DNA from: Elysia chlorotica
Lineage: Eukaryota; Mollusca; Gastropoda; Plakobranchidae
NCBI GenBank assembly: GCA_003991915.1
Contig: RQTK01000002.1
Location: 504,576-568,575 of the forward strand
DNA length: 64,000 nt
Direction: 5' to 3'
The notes beneath the pieces are model-generated. The model saw nothing but the letters and a program-made list of their open reading frames with translations. It made no database searches and was not told the origin of the DNA. Of this stretch, positions 11,975 through 22,500 are shown in pieces. How positions within the stretch are numbered: position 1 is the first letter of the stretch; the number at the start of each line of letters is the position of its first letter. The position numbers and the translations under genes are program-made.

Positions 11975-12613
11975 ATGTTTGTTTGTCTGTCCGTGCATCT
12001 GTCTGTGCGTCTGTCTGTGCGTCTGTCTGCGGTGGTGTATCTAAGAGCCGTGACCGTCTGTCTGTGCGTCTGTGACGCCACCACATAGATTCTCGGCACT
12101 GGAAGGTTCTCATATTAAAATCTAGGATCATATGACTGAAAACTATAACATAGCTTCTACACCATTAGAAATGTAATCATCAGTTGTACGCCACAAACAT
12201 TACTATGAATCAAATAAGAGCTACTTGGATTAATTTAATTGTAGATTTTAATGTGTTCCCTCACTCTGTTCAACACGAATGTATTTTTAAGTAGTTACGT
12301 TAACATTATGTCGAACCATGAACACTACCCCCAATATTTTCTGAAGGATTATGATAAGACAAAGCACCCGGTAGTTTCTTCTTGCTTTAATCCCTAACAG
12401 TTTGTCCATATTCACTTATATTGCATAAGTAAGCCTTAAAGTGAAATGTTACAAATGCCCGGATCATGTTTTCAAAATACGTGTATACGATTTACGGCAC
12501 ACTACATACATATACTCTTTAAGTGCTAGTCTTCCATTCGCGTGTTGTTGTTTTTTTTATTATTATTATTATTATAACCACTACATTACTATCATCATAT
12601 TTTGTTCTGTGTT

Positions 12614-12616
<3 letters not shown>

Positions 12617-12650
<34 letters not shown>
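12617..12650. repeat. (TTG)n microsatellite
   Basis: About eleven TTG units sit next to a shorter ATT run at 12557-12577. Confidence 0.9.
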
Positions 12651-12652
<2 letters not shown>

Positions 12653-12830
12653 TTTGTTGGGTTTTTTTTACGGCAGTATAAAAAAAACAATAATCGGATT
12701 TTTTGCAGGACCTTTGATATCGAGCATAAAAAAAATACAATCATGTAGGGCCCTAGTCACCTACTAGACAAGTAAATTATCGCGAACAAGTTGATAAAAC
12801 ATACTTATGAAACTAAGTTTAATGCTTCAG

Positions 12831-13341
12831 TCATAATTTTTATCTGTATTTCAAAATTATTTTTGTGCACAGAACATGCCTTTTGTTATAATTATTATCT
12901 TTTCGTTCATAGTTCAAAGTTTTAGTTCCACGGAGGGTCTCAGACTCTCAGGTCGTTGAATGATTAATCGTTCCTTGTTAACATTGGCATTTGGCAACCG
13001 GAAAAGCATTATCTCCCCTAATGAAAAAAAACCCAAAATAAACCCTGAAACCGAGGCACCTCTCTGTGTTTAGTCTGTTTACACGGAAGCAGTCGCAACT
13101 CGCAACAGTAGGCCCTTGTGCACAATGAATCAGGGATAAGGATCCTTTGTCCTGGAATTAATCTAGTTATAACAACATTAGATAGATCTACTGGATCTCC
13201 TGCTTCAGGTAATGTACCCAAATATATTTTAGATCTACTTTCAATCTTCTTTTGTCATCTATAGGCCTTTGAAGATCTCAATCACAGAGTTCTGATTTTC
13301 AAGTCTTTCTAGAGAATCTAATCTAGATTCTAGATCTAGAT
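12831..13341. repeat. 511 bp direct duplication, copy A
   Basis: The sequence matches 13734-14244 with a constant offset of 903 bp and no difference that I could see. It ends inside a palindromic CTAGATCTAGAT-rich tract. The 67-codon frame present in both copies has no support as a gene. Confidence 0.93.
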
Positions 13342-13526
13342 TACTTTCAAAATAATAATAAAAATAAATTGAACAAAAAAGTTAATATACTAGCCTGTGA
13401 ATTTAGTCTGGAAGCAATCAAACCTGCTCATAATATTTAATAAGTTGAATTTGAGTAGAAATGCCTAAGAAAAGAATATGAAAATGTTTGTTTGTTACTC
13501 TATAGAGAGAGGGAGAGTGAGTGAGG

Positions 13527-13529
<3 letters not shown>

Positions 13530-13573
<44 letters not shown>
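13530..13573. repeat. (GA)n microsatellite
   Basis: A pure GA run in the spacer between the two copies of the 511 bp duplication. A short GT run (13665-13679) and a G run lie further right. Confidence 0.9.
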
Positions 13574-13578
<5 letters not shown>

Positions 13579-13733
13579 TATCCGGGTGTAACGTCTCCTA
13601 GGTGTCCCTCGGTACTTATACGGCGACAAGCGGCATTGGCAGAGGAAAAAAAGCTCAAGTTGAAGTGTGTGTGTGTGTGGGGGGGGGGTAAGATTAGGTT
13701 TATTTTAATTTTCTTTTTAAGAGAGAGGGGGGG

Positions 13734-14244
13734 TCATAATTTTTATCTGTATTTCAAAATTATTTTTGTGCACAGAACATGCCTTTTGTTATAATTATTA
13801 TCTTTTCGTTCATAGTTCAAAGTTTTAGTTCCACGGAGGGTCTCAGACTCTCAGGTCGTTGAATGATTAATCGTTCCTTGTTAACATTGGCATTTGGCAA
13901 CCGGAAAAGCATTATCTCCCCTAATGAAAAAAAACCCAAAATAAACCCTGAAACCGAGGCACCTCTCTGTGTTTAGTCTGTTTACACGGAAGCAGTCGCA
14001 ACTCGCAACAGTAGGCCCTTGTGCACAATGAATCAGGGATAAGGATCCTTTGTCCTGGAATTAATCTAGTTATAACAACATTAGATAGATCTACTGGATC
14101 TCCTGCTTCAGGTAATGTACCCAAATATATTTTAGATCTACTTTCAATCTTCTTTTGTCATCTATAGGCCTTTGAAGATCTCAATCACAGAGTTCTGATT
14201 TTCAAGTCTTTCTAGAGAATCTAATCTAGATTCTAGATCTAGAT
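13734..14244. repeat. 511 bp direct duplication, copy B
   Basis: Second copy of 12831-13341. It starts just after a GAGAGAGGGGGGG tract and ends in TCTAGA-rich palindromes that continue to about 14310. Confidence 0.93.
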
Positions 14245-14310
14245 CTAGATCTAGTTCTAAAATAAATTCTAGATCTAGAATCTAGATTTCTAGATGATAT
14301 CTAGATTGAG
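14215..14310. repeat. TCTAGA-rich palindromic tract
   Basis: Overlapping copies of TCTAGA and AGATCTAGAT form nested palindromes that can fold on either strand. Similar clusters occur at about 13320-13342, 59195-59345 and 59605-59660. Confidence 0.7.
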
Positions 14311-14655
14311 GCAGCGAGAGACAGCAAAAAGAGAGCGTGCACACTCAAAAGAGAATGATGGAGATCTGGAGAGAGAAAGAGGACTAACAGCTTTAGAATG
14401 GATGGTGTGAATTATCAACTCATGTAGTCTCCTACCTTGTCCTCAGTGACTGACTGTCTCTTGACCACATCTATCTAGATCTATAAATACAATCTATGCT
14501 ATACGTGTTCACCTCCTCATATGTCAACTATGATTTCCTTGCCTGTGGACTAACAGGTGTCAAGATTTGGTGAGGATGGAAGTAAGATTTCTTTTTAAAG
14601 ATTGATGGGTTTCACTCCTCATTTCTACAGTGTGTACAGAGCCGTCTTAAAACGT

Positions 14656-15540
14656 TCTGAGTCTGTAAACATCTCCATTTTAAATTCTCTGAGTTCCCTG
14701 TCTGCAGTAAAAAAGATGCCATGAATCGGCGCAACAAAGAGATAGTGGAAGGAATACTTATTATTTGATCTTCCTAGATCGTTCTTTATCTAACCTACCG
14801 TTTCTACAGGTTCAGAAGTTTGTGTATGTATATATATAAATAATCTCTCCCCTTCATCCGAGTCTTAGCCATCTAACCGCAAAATGCAAATACAGATGTT
14901 AAAATACCTCTAAACATTGTAGATATCATTATATAAACAGTCAATGGTATAGTTATAAGACATTACAAAATGGGAAATCAATTTTTCAAAAATCTTTTTG
15001 GCTCTCTTTAAACCTTTACTTTTGCTGTGTGCATTGATGGGCTTGTGCCAGCATGTCTCTGTATTAAACTACATACCTTTTTATTTCAAAACAATTTATA
15101 AATCAAAGCTTTTTTTTTACATTTTATAAAAAAAAAAAATTTAATTTCACATAAGGAAAGGCAATGTGAAACGTAAAAATGGTTCTTGGTCAGAATACAA
15201 TGTATAAGGTTCGTAGAGTAGTTAAATGAAGACGAAAAAAATGTCTCACTCAGATAGTGGTTTCAAAGAAGTGGTTGATAAGCTGCAAGTTTTAACACAG
15301 TAAACACTGTATTGTCTTATATGGGCCCCTTCCCCCCCCAAAAAAAAAAAAATTGTCAGGCTTAAATCTTGGGACTTGTCTGCAATTTAGTCTAGATTAG
15401 CTTTTTCAGACATAAAAAAAAACAACAAACCTTCATTATTATTGCACTCAGCACATCATTAAGAATTTTTTGTCTACAGTTCATAATATTTTTTCTTTAT
15501 TATTTATACTTAGTTTCAGATTTTCGAACTCTGTGCTACA
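14656..15540. repeat. Upstream direct duplication, copy A (885 bp)
   Basis: The sequence matches 15884-16683 with an offset of 1228 bp. Copy A has 83 extra bases (15268-15350) and a few small length changes. Its right end reads TTTCAG, then 21 bases shared with the start of the likely TMEM198 5-prime UTR exon, and then diverges. Confidence 0.93.
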
Positions 15541-15883
15541 GTAATGCCCCCTGGAGAGTAGTAAAAGAGAGGGAATGTAGGATGAGAAAGAGAAAGAAAG
15601 ATATAAAGAGAGAGAGAGAGAGAGATAGATTTAGTAAACAAATCCTCATCAATAGTTGACAAGTCTATAGATGTATATATTGATCATTTGAGAGCAGCAT
15701 TGAAATTATTTATAAAATGAACTTTAACAGTTGAGGTGTTGGTTGAATGTTCAAGTCATGCCTAGATTTCTCAGCCATTGGATAGCCACCCACTTCTGCG
15801 CAACATAGCTTCTGCTAGCCACATAATTATATGTTTCATTTGGGCAGGCCCTTCTTTGGGGGAGGTGGTTTATAAAATCAGTC

Positions 15884-16683
15884 TCTGAGTCTGTAAACAT
15901 CTCCATTTTAAATTCTCTGAGTTCCCTGTCTGCAGTAAAAAAGATGCCATGAATCGGCGCAACAAAGAGATAGTGGAAGGAATACTTATTATTTGATCTT
16001 CCTAGATCGTTCTTTATCTAACCTACCGTTTCTACAGGTTCAGAAGTTTGTGTATGTATATATATAAATAATCTCTCCCCTTCATCCGAGTCTTAGCCAT
16101 CTAACCGCAAAATGCAAATACAGATGTTAAAATACCTCTAAACATTGTAGATATCATTATATAAACAGTCAATGGTATAGTTATAAGACATTACAAAATG
16201 GGAAATCAATTTTTCAAAAATCTTTTTGGCTCTCTTTAAACCTTTACTTTTGCTGTGTGCATTGATGGGCTTGTGCCAGCATGTCTCTGTATTAAACTAC
16301 ATACCTTTTTATTTCAAAACAATTTATAAATCAAAGCTTTTTTTTTACATTTTATAAAAAAAAAAAATTTAATTTCACATAAGGAAAGGCAATGTGAAAC
16401 GTAAAAATGGTTCTTGGTCAGAATACAATGTATAAGGTTCGTAGAGTAGTTAAATGAAGACGAAAAAAATGTCTCACTCAGATAGTGGTTTCAAAAATTG
16501 TCAGGCTTAAATCTTGGGACTTGTCTGCAATTTAGTCTAGATTAGCTTTTTCAGACATAAAAAAAAACAACAAACCTTCATTAATTGCACTCAGCACATC
16601 ATTAAGAATTTTTTGTCTACAGTTCATAATATTTTTTCTTTATTATTTATACTTAGTTTCAGATTTTCGAACTCTGTGCTACA
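15884..16683. repeat. Upstream direct duplication, copy B (800 bp)
   Basis: Second copy of 14656-15540, lacking 83 bp. It runs into the TMEM198 5-prime region. The identity ends 21 bases after a candidate splice acceptor at 16661-16662. Confidence 0.93.
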
Positions 16684-16777
16684 ACAAGAGTCTTTATAGA
16701 TGCGGATTACTTCATCTTCACCAAGTACAGAAACAGCAATACCTGCAGCGCTGTGCTCCTTTCAGGGATGACCAGCC
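16663..16777 (+). other. TMEM198: Probable 5-prime UTR part of the first coding exon of TMEM198
   Basis: ACTTAGTTTCAG at 16651-16662 is a good acceptor, after which the sequence loses its AT-rich character and runs into the TMEM198 start codon. A second acceptor-like site (CTCCTTTCAG, ending 16765) could give a shorter leader. Neither can be settled without transcript data. Confidence 0.45.
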
Positions 16778-16830
16778 ATGGCTGGGATCAGCCCCACCAG
16801 CTTAGTGACCACAGGCCCAGGCTCGACTAA
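16768..16830 (+). promoter_or_regulatory. Overlapping upstream ORF at the TMEM198 start
   Basis: An out-of-frame ATG lies 10 nt before the TMEM198 start codon. It opens a 20-codon frame that ends TAA at 16830, inside the main coding sequence. Its context (CAGGGATGA) is weaker than that of the main ATG. It could lower translation of TMEM198 if both acceptor candidates leave it in the mRNA. Confidence 0.4.
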
Positions 16831-17030
16831 CGTAAGCCTTCCAAACAGCACTGTCAATGGACTGACCACAGAAAATGACCTGCCGGTGGACAATGCGACA
16901 GTCCCCTGGTCAGGATTTGACCCTGCAGAGACCACACACTCTTGCTCTATAACCAGGGAGAGCTATGGCGTTGTTGCTGCTATTGTAGCAGTGATCTGCT
17001 TCCTTTTTGGAGTTTTGTACACGTTTTTCG
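16778..17030 (+). CDS. TMEM198: TMEM198 coding exon 1
   Basis: Encodes residues 1-84 plus one base: a Ser/Thr-rich lead with three N-glycosylation sequons, a cysteine at 56, and the first membrane segment (VAAIVAVICFLFGVLYTFF). The donor is G|GTGAGT. Confidence 0.92.
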
Positions 17031-19599
17031 GTGAGTTTGATTCCGATCAGGTTTTGTACGTTAGTTGTCTTTTTTTTTTCCATAGAAGTTACCTTTTGTA
17101 ATGTATCACTATTATACACATTTTTTTTTGTTTTTGTGTGAAAACTGAATTATTTTTTTTCATTTTGTAATTGAGCAGCAATATTAAAAACCTTAAATTA
17201 AAAAATATTCAATCATAATTTTATTCCACTATATTCTAATCCAAGGTATTGTTGCCTTTTTGTTTACAAGAACTATCCAAAGTGATGGACAATAATTACG
17301 CTTAAATTTTGTCTCTATTTTTTTTCATGTTTGGATCACATTAAAACATTTAACTCTTCTGTTTGACCTGCAGGCTACAGATTTCTAAAGGCAGTCCTGT
17401 TCCTCACAGGCTTTTTGTTTGCAACTGTATTGCTTTACATGATACTAGAGGAACAAGGAGACCTTCTTCCGCCAGAGGGTACTTTGGCTTGTGCTGTCGG
17501 GGCAGGAATTCTTCTCGGCCTGCTGTCTATGCTGCTGCCTTACTTCGGTCTCATCCTGACAGGTTTCAGCCTAGGAGCAGGGGTAGCTGCAGCTGTTTTG
17601 GTGCTTGTGGAGCAGTTTATTCATCCTCCAACCAGATGGATTCCTGCTGGGGTTTTCCTTCTTTTCGGCCTGATCTTTGGAATACTTGGTCTGAAGTTCC
17701 CTAAAGGGATTACAATCATTGGGACAAGTGTCATAGGCTCAGCAGTTGGCCTGGCAAGTGTGGATTACTTTCTAGAGCTGTCCCGAGCGTCTCTCTACCT
17801 CTGGGATCGCTTGATGGCTGATCAGTCTGACACTCTTTGCTGGTACAGCTGGCTCATGCTAGCCCTGTGGCCTGCTGTTGCTCTCTTGGGGATTTTGGTG
17901 CAGTGGAAATGTACAGGCTCAGGAGTGGACCATCGCATTGGTGAGAATTGTGTTTATAGTGATGATAATTTTCAGAAATTTTACAGATTTTCAGTAAAAA
18001 TAAGTTCTTGGATGTTTGGATTTCAGTAAAGTTCTATCAAGTGGTTATATCCTATACTGCTGAAGACTAGAAGTTCAGTTGAAAAATAATGATCCAGTTG
18101 GAATCAGTGGTGTTCTACTCTATAGAGAAAATAATTTTTTTTTTTTCAAATAAATGAATCTTTGCTATGTCACTATATCTTGCCTCTTAAGCCACTTTAA
18201 GATAAAATGTTCATGAGTTCTATTGACTCTGTTCGACACAAACTATTAAAAAACAAACCCAAGATAAATGAATAGATCATTAAACCAAAACTTAATGAAC
18301 GTGAGATGGCAATGGATCAAATAAAGTCCTGTCAAAAGAGTACTTACTTATCTGAGAAATGTTTAAGGCAGGCTCACATTGCATGCATATTATTTGTTTG
18401 TTACAGCCTTTCGTAATCGACATGAACAAGGTACACATGTACAGCAGTCAAAAGCACAAGAGAGAAGAGAAACTCAACAGACACGCTATAGGCATCTTTA
18501 TCAGGCCCGAAGAGTAAGGGGAGACGTCATCTCACAGGTAGGTTTTTTAGAGTATTAGTGAAACTTACTCAAACTTCCTTTAAAAGCTTAGCTTTTTTAC
18601 AATTTTAGTAGAGATCAACCTTACGAGAGACCTTCTGTCATCTTGAAAAGTGGAATTTTTATTAAAAATAGAGCAGTTGTGCGCGGGGTCCTGCGTTTTT
18701 GTCCCAGTTTCTTTTCTTTACATATTTGGTTAGTGCAGGTCTAGGATTGAACTTCTTGTTGTTAGCATGGTTAAAAGTTATTAAGGTTCTTGCTATTTTC
18801 AAAACAAGTTTAAGTGCGCTGATAAAGAGAAAAATAAGAATTTTCAACCATTGTTTGATTTAACAATTCTTGCTATTCAAGGTGTCATTAAAAAATGGGA
18901 CTACTGGACCTCCTGCATCGGAGGTTGACGTTTTAATCCCAACATCACCTCGCTCTCTTTAAGTCAATTCTTTAAAGTCTTATTCGTTTGTATAGTTTTA
19001 TTAAAAGAGAGAAATATTCTGCTGGCATCATATTGGAGAGGTTTCAAGCCTTTGACTTGGGTGTATAGATATAGATAGATTCTATCATACATTTCTTTTT
19101 CTATATCTAATTGAAAACAATCTAAATTAAGCATTAAAAATCATTTTTAAATTTTCAGTAACACAGGGCTGCAAATTTACAAGGCAATGCCCATGAGCAC
19201 TTTTTCATCCGAAATCATTGACAGTCAGTATGTATTAGCAACAAACGAAATGATGACGCACATTTCTCAAATTTTCTTCAAAGCTTTTTAATCTTTTCCC
19301 ATCCTCTTTTTGTTGATCTGCACACCTTCCATTTCGAAACAATAAAAATCAAGTCTTTTACCTTTCATACATTTTTTTATTCCCTCCAAAACAGTGTGTG
19401 CACAAGGAGTAGGCCTTAAATGATGCGTTGTAAAAGGCTTAAATCACTTCTCTTTTTTTTTTTCTGTCTGTACCAGAATTACATCCAGAGTATACAGCAC
19501 AAGTTATCCCCTGCAATGCAAAGTCTGACAGCGCTCAATGTGGAGGCGAATCCCGAGGAGGAGAGCACCGCCACGACAATGCTCACACAAGTCACCTAG
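16778..19599 (+). CDS. TMEM198: Transmembrane protein 198 (four coding exons, 357 residues)
   Basis: The coding exons are 16778-17030, 17374-17940, 18407-18537 and 19477-19599: 1074 nt in all, with matching phases 1, 1 and 0 and GT-AG at every intron. The start ATG sits in a strong context (CAGCCATGG). The product has an N-terminal extracellular-like segment with sequons at N18, N23 and N39, seven hydrophobic segments (about 63-84, 88-109, 122-139, 142-163, 174-191, 197-217, 243-262), and a basic Gln/Arg-rich cytoplasmic-like tail from 275 (RNRHEQGTHVQQ; TRYRHLYQARRV). Length and order agree with vertebrate TMEM198 (about 360 residues, DUF4203 family), whose human member has been reported to promote LRP6 phosphorylation and Wnt signalling. 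Whether that role holds in molluscs is inference. The gene converges on the immunoglobulin gene to its right. Confidence 0.93.
17374..17940 (+). CDS. TMEM198: TMEM198 coding exon 2
   Basis: Follows a TTTGACCTGCAG acceptor and ends G|GTGAGA. It encodes residues 85-273, carrying membrane segments 2 to 7 with the conserved glycine-rich loops (LLPYFGLILTGFSLGAG; GLKFPKGITIIGTSVIGS). This is the core of the family domain. Confidence 0.94.
18407..18537 (+). CDS. TMEM198: TMEM198 coding exon 3
   Basis: Acceptor TTTGTTTGTTACAG, donor CAG|GTAGGT. It encodes the start of the cytoplasmic tail (residues 274-317), rich in Arg and Gln. Confidence 0.9.
19477..19599 (+). CDS. TMEM198: TMEM198 coding exon 4 and stop
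   Basis: Follows a long pyrimidine tract ending CTGTACCAG. It encodes 40 residues from NYIQSIQHKLSPAMQSL to TTMLTQVT, then TAG at 19597-19599. The tail is acidic and Thr-rich near the end. Confidence 0.9.
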   Translation, partial: NYIQSIQHKLSPAMQSLTALNVEANPEEESTATTMLTQVT

Positions 19600-22500
19600 G
19601 CTAGAGAATCTTGCCACGTATTTCTTGCTTAACTCAACATCTTTTTATCTTCAATTTTTGTCATAATACTAAACGGCTCATATCAGAAGAAAAAAAATAC
19701 ACAATTTTTTAAATAAAAGGCTTTTACTCAAGTCTATTTTAATTAAAAACAATTTTTTTAAACCCTATTACTCAGCTGCGAGTTTCTGGAAAATGTTAAT
19801 GATAGAACGGTCAGGTGTGAAAGGGATTTGTATTTTTACAAATTGTATCCACATTTATACATTTTTGCATTACAGTAAAGGAAAAAAAAACCTGCAATAG
19901 AACTGGCATCCACAGCTTGCGAAATATTCTCATGAATTTTTTGTTCAATGTTAAATCCAGTTGTAGTATTTTTTATGTAGCTTTTGATAATCAGAACCGT
20001 ACTGCCTGTAAGTTTTTTATTCTTGATTTAAAAAAAAAAAAAAATTTTCAAGAGACAATTTTTCTTTATATTCTTGTAAAGTAGATGTGAGTGAGTAGAT
20101 ATTCAGGTTGGTGAATCGGTTTTTGTAAAGATGGAGTCCTTGATAAAAATACCACACAAACCTTGCTGGGTTTTTTTAAGGTGTTAAAAGTCTTGTGTAG
20201 CTTATGGTAAAACTTTAAAATTTCACTTTTTTGACGCCTTTCTTTATTTACTCAATTTACACCTGTATTTTTTATATCATTAATAATTCATAAAGTTTTC
20301 AGTCATTAATGTTATGTCGTTAATAATATTGTACTTAGCAGTGACCATTAACACCAATATTAATTTACCACTAGCTCTGTATACCCACGCAAACTGTCTC
20401 ACTTGTAAAACACCATTTCTGATACAGGGATACATGTCGTTTGTATTAATTCTAACCAGTTGTGCAGTACTTAGCTCTTTTAACAGCTTGAAACCTTAGC
20501 TTGTGGAAAAATATGGAGGAAGTGTCACCTAACATCATTTGTGTGTTTTATAGTTTCTTACAAAAGACCTGTGTGGACGCTTTTACATTGTCTCTATAAA
20601 GAGGGCAAAGTTTACAGTGGAATTTGACCATGTTTTATCCTGCTTCATATATAATGTGAAGTGTTAATGCTATACATGTAACGTTGTTGATCGCTGTGAT
20701 TCATATCAAAGGTGTGATTTGTGCTCTGGCTTGATCTCGGAGGCACATGCACCTGAAGGCAGGTTAAAAGATTGTTGTCTGTATGGGAACCCTCAAGTAT
20801 TTGCAAAAGCTGGTTATAACCGTTTTTGTTTTTGTTTTGTTTTTTGCTTTGATAATGAATATAAATTAAGTTAAAGATTTTGTTCTAGTCATAAAATAAT
20901 TTTGAGACCAACACAGAATGTACATCTGTATCATGTAATTGAAGAAAAGAAAAAAACAAACTGACAAAAAATATCTTTTTTTTTTCCATTATATTTAACT
21001 AGAAGAAAGCCATGTGCCTGTAAAGGTAAAAATTCAAGTATGTGTTTTCCTGTATCTTCAATAACATTTTGACCTCAAAGGATTTGGAATTTGGATTGCT
21101 TGAATTACAGTGCTTTCACCATCTCAAAGGGACAAAAGCTGAAGTTTTGAATTGAGTCTAATAAAAAACTTCAAAAGATGGATAGTGAAGGTATTTTACT
21201 AACAATGAAAGGGACATTATTTTTTCTTTTGCTAAGTTAAATTGCATTTTCCATGTGGCTAAATGAGGCATTGTTAATGTTATTTTTGTATATGAATTTA
21301 AAATGTTGAGAGTTATGTGTTGGTTGTATAAAAGAATATATATATATATATATCATATTGCACCCAGATAAGATACAAGTCTGCTTCAGGGTAGTGTTTA
21401 TAAATGAGTATATACAAAATTATTCATATTTTTATCAGATCCTCGAAAACAGCTACATATCAAATTATTATTTTAGATATCACTATAGATTTATCAAGAA
21501 AAAAAATTGTTGTGAATCATTACTATCTATTTGATCATGCGGAAAGTAAAACCTCCTCTGTCGGTATACATATTTGAATGTAGTGCTGTATTTACTCCCA
21601 TAATGCTGTTAAAATACCATGGTTGTGTATTTTTTACTTTGTCATTGGAGAGGATGTGTCCGTATTTATTTATTAAAAGTTAAGACTTTTGATTTTTTTT
21701 TTTTTTTTTTTTTGGTAGATCAGTAGCAGATCTTGAGCTGCAATTTTGAGTGCAAGAAGTCTATATTTCTTGCTACAATTTCTGTGGAAAATGTGTTTGC
21801 TAGCAAATGAAAACATTTTCTTGATAATAAAGAAAATGAGACTCTTAACACAAGTCCAGACGGTTAAACCACCGTCTTAAGGTCCATTGTTTTTAAATTG
21901 CACAACAATAATACTCTAATCATCAGAGGAAGGCATAATATGTACCATGCAGAACACCACAAGGTTTCCAGGAATATAAATGTAATGTTATTTGCCATTG
22001 ATTACAGGATTTTTTATTTGGATTTTTCTGCTTTCTCCCCATGATAAACCTAACACCATGGCCCTCAAAGCTTTCAATCAAGATCCATAACAAAAGTTTG
22101 CTTATTTCCCTTTTCACTATAGTGTATGTTTAGTTGAATACTGTAATTACTTTAAAAAAAAAAAAAAAAGATTTGTATTTTAGTGGTTTTTGTTTCACAT
22201 ATATTTAAAATTCAGCTCTTGAATTATTTTGTAATCGTGATTATTCAAACAATAATACCTGGACTTTATAGTTGTGAATGGCACAAAAAAAGATTTATGC
22301 ATGTAAACTAAATTCAACAAATAGGATGAGCAACAACCTATTTAAAGCTAATTGCTGCATGTGAATCTGGCAAAGATTGTTGAAATAGGTAATATCCAGG
22401 GAATGAGATCTCATGTCAATATAAACTAGCATTTCTACAATGTTTCGGTTGGATTTAAAATGCATTTTTTACAATTTACATGAACTTAGATATATTTTAA

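Noticed and set aside
13018..14124. Two identical 67-codon minus-strand frames
   Set aside because: Their identity only reflects the 511 bp duplication. The peptide has no supporting feature.
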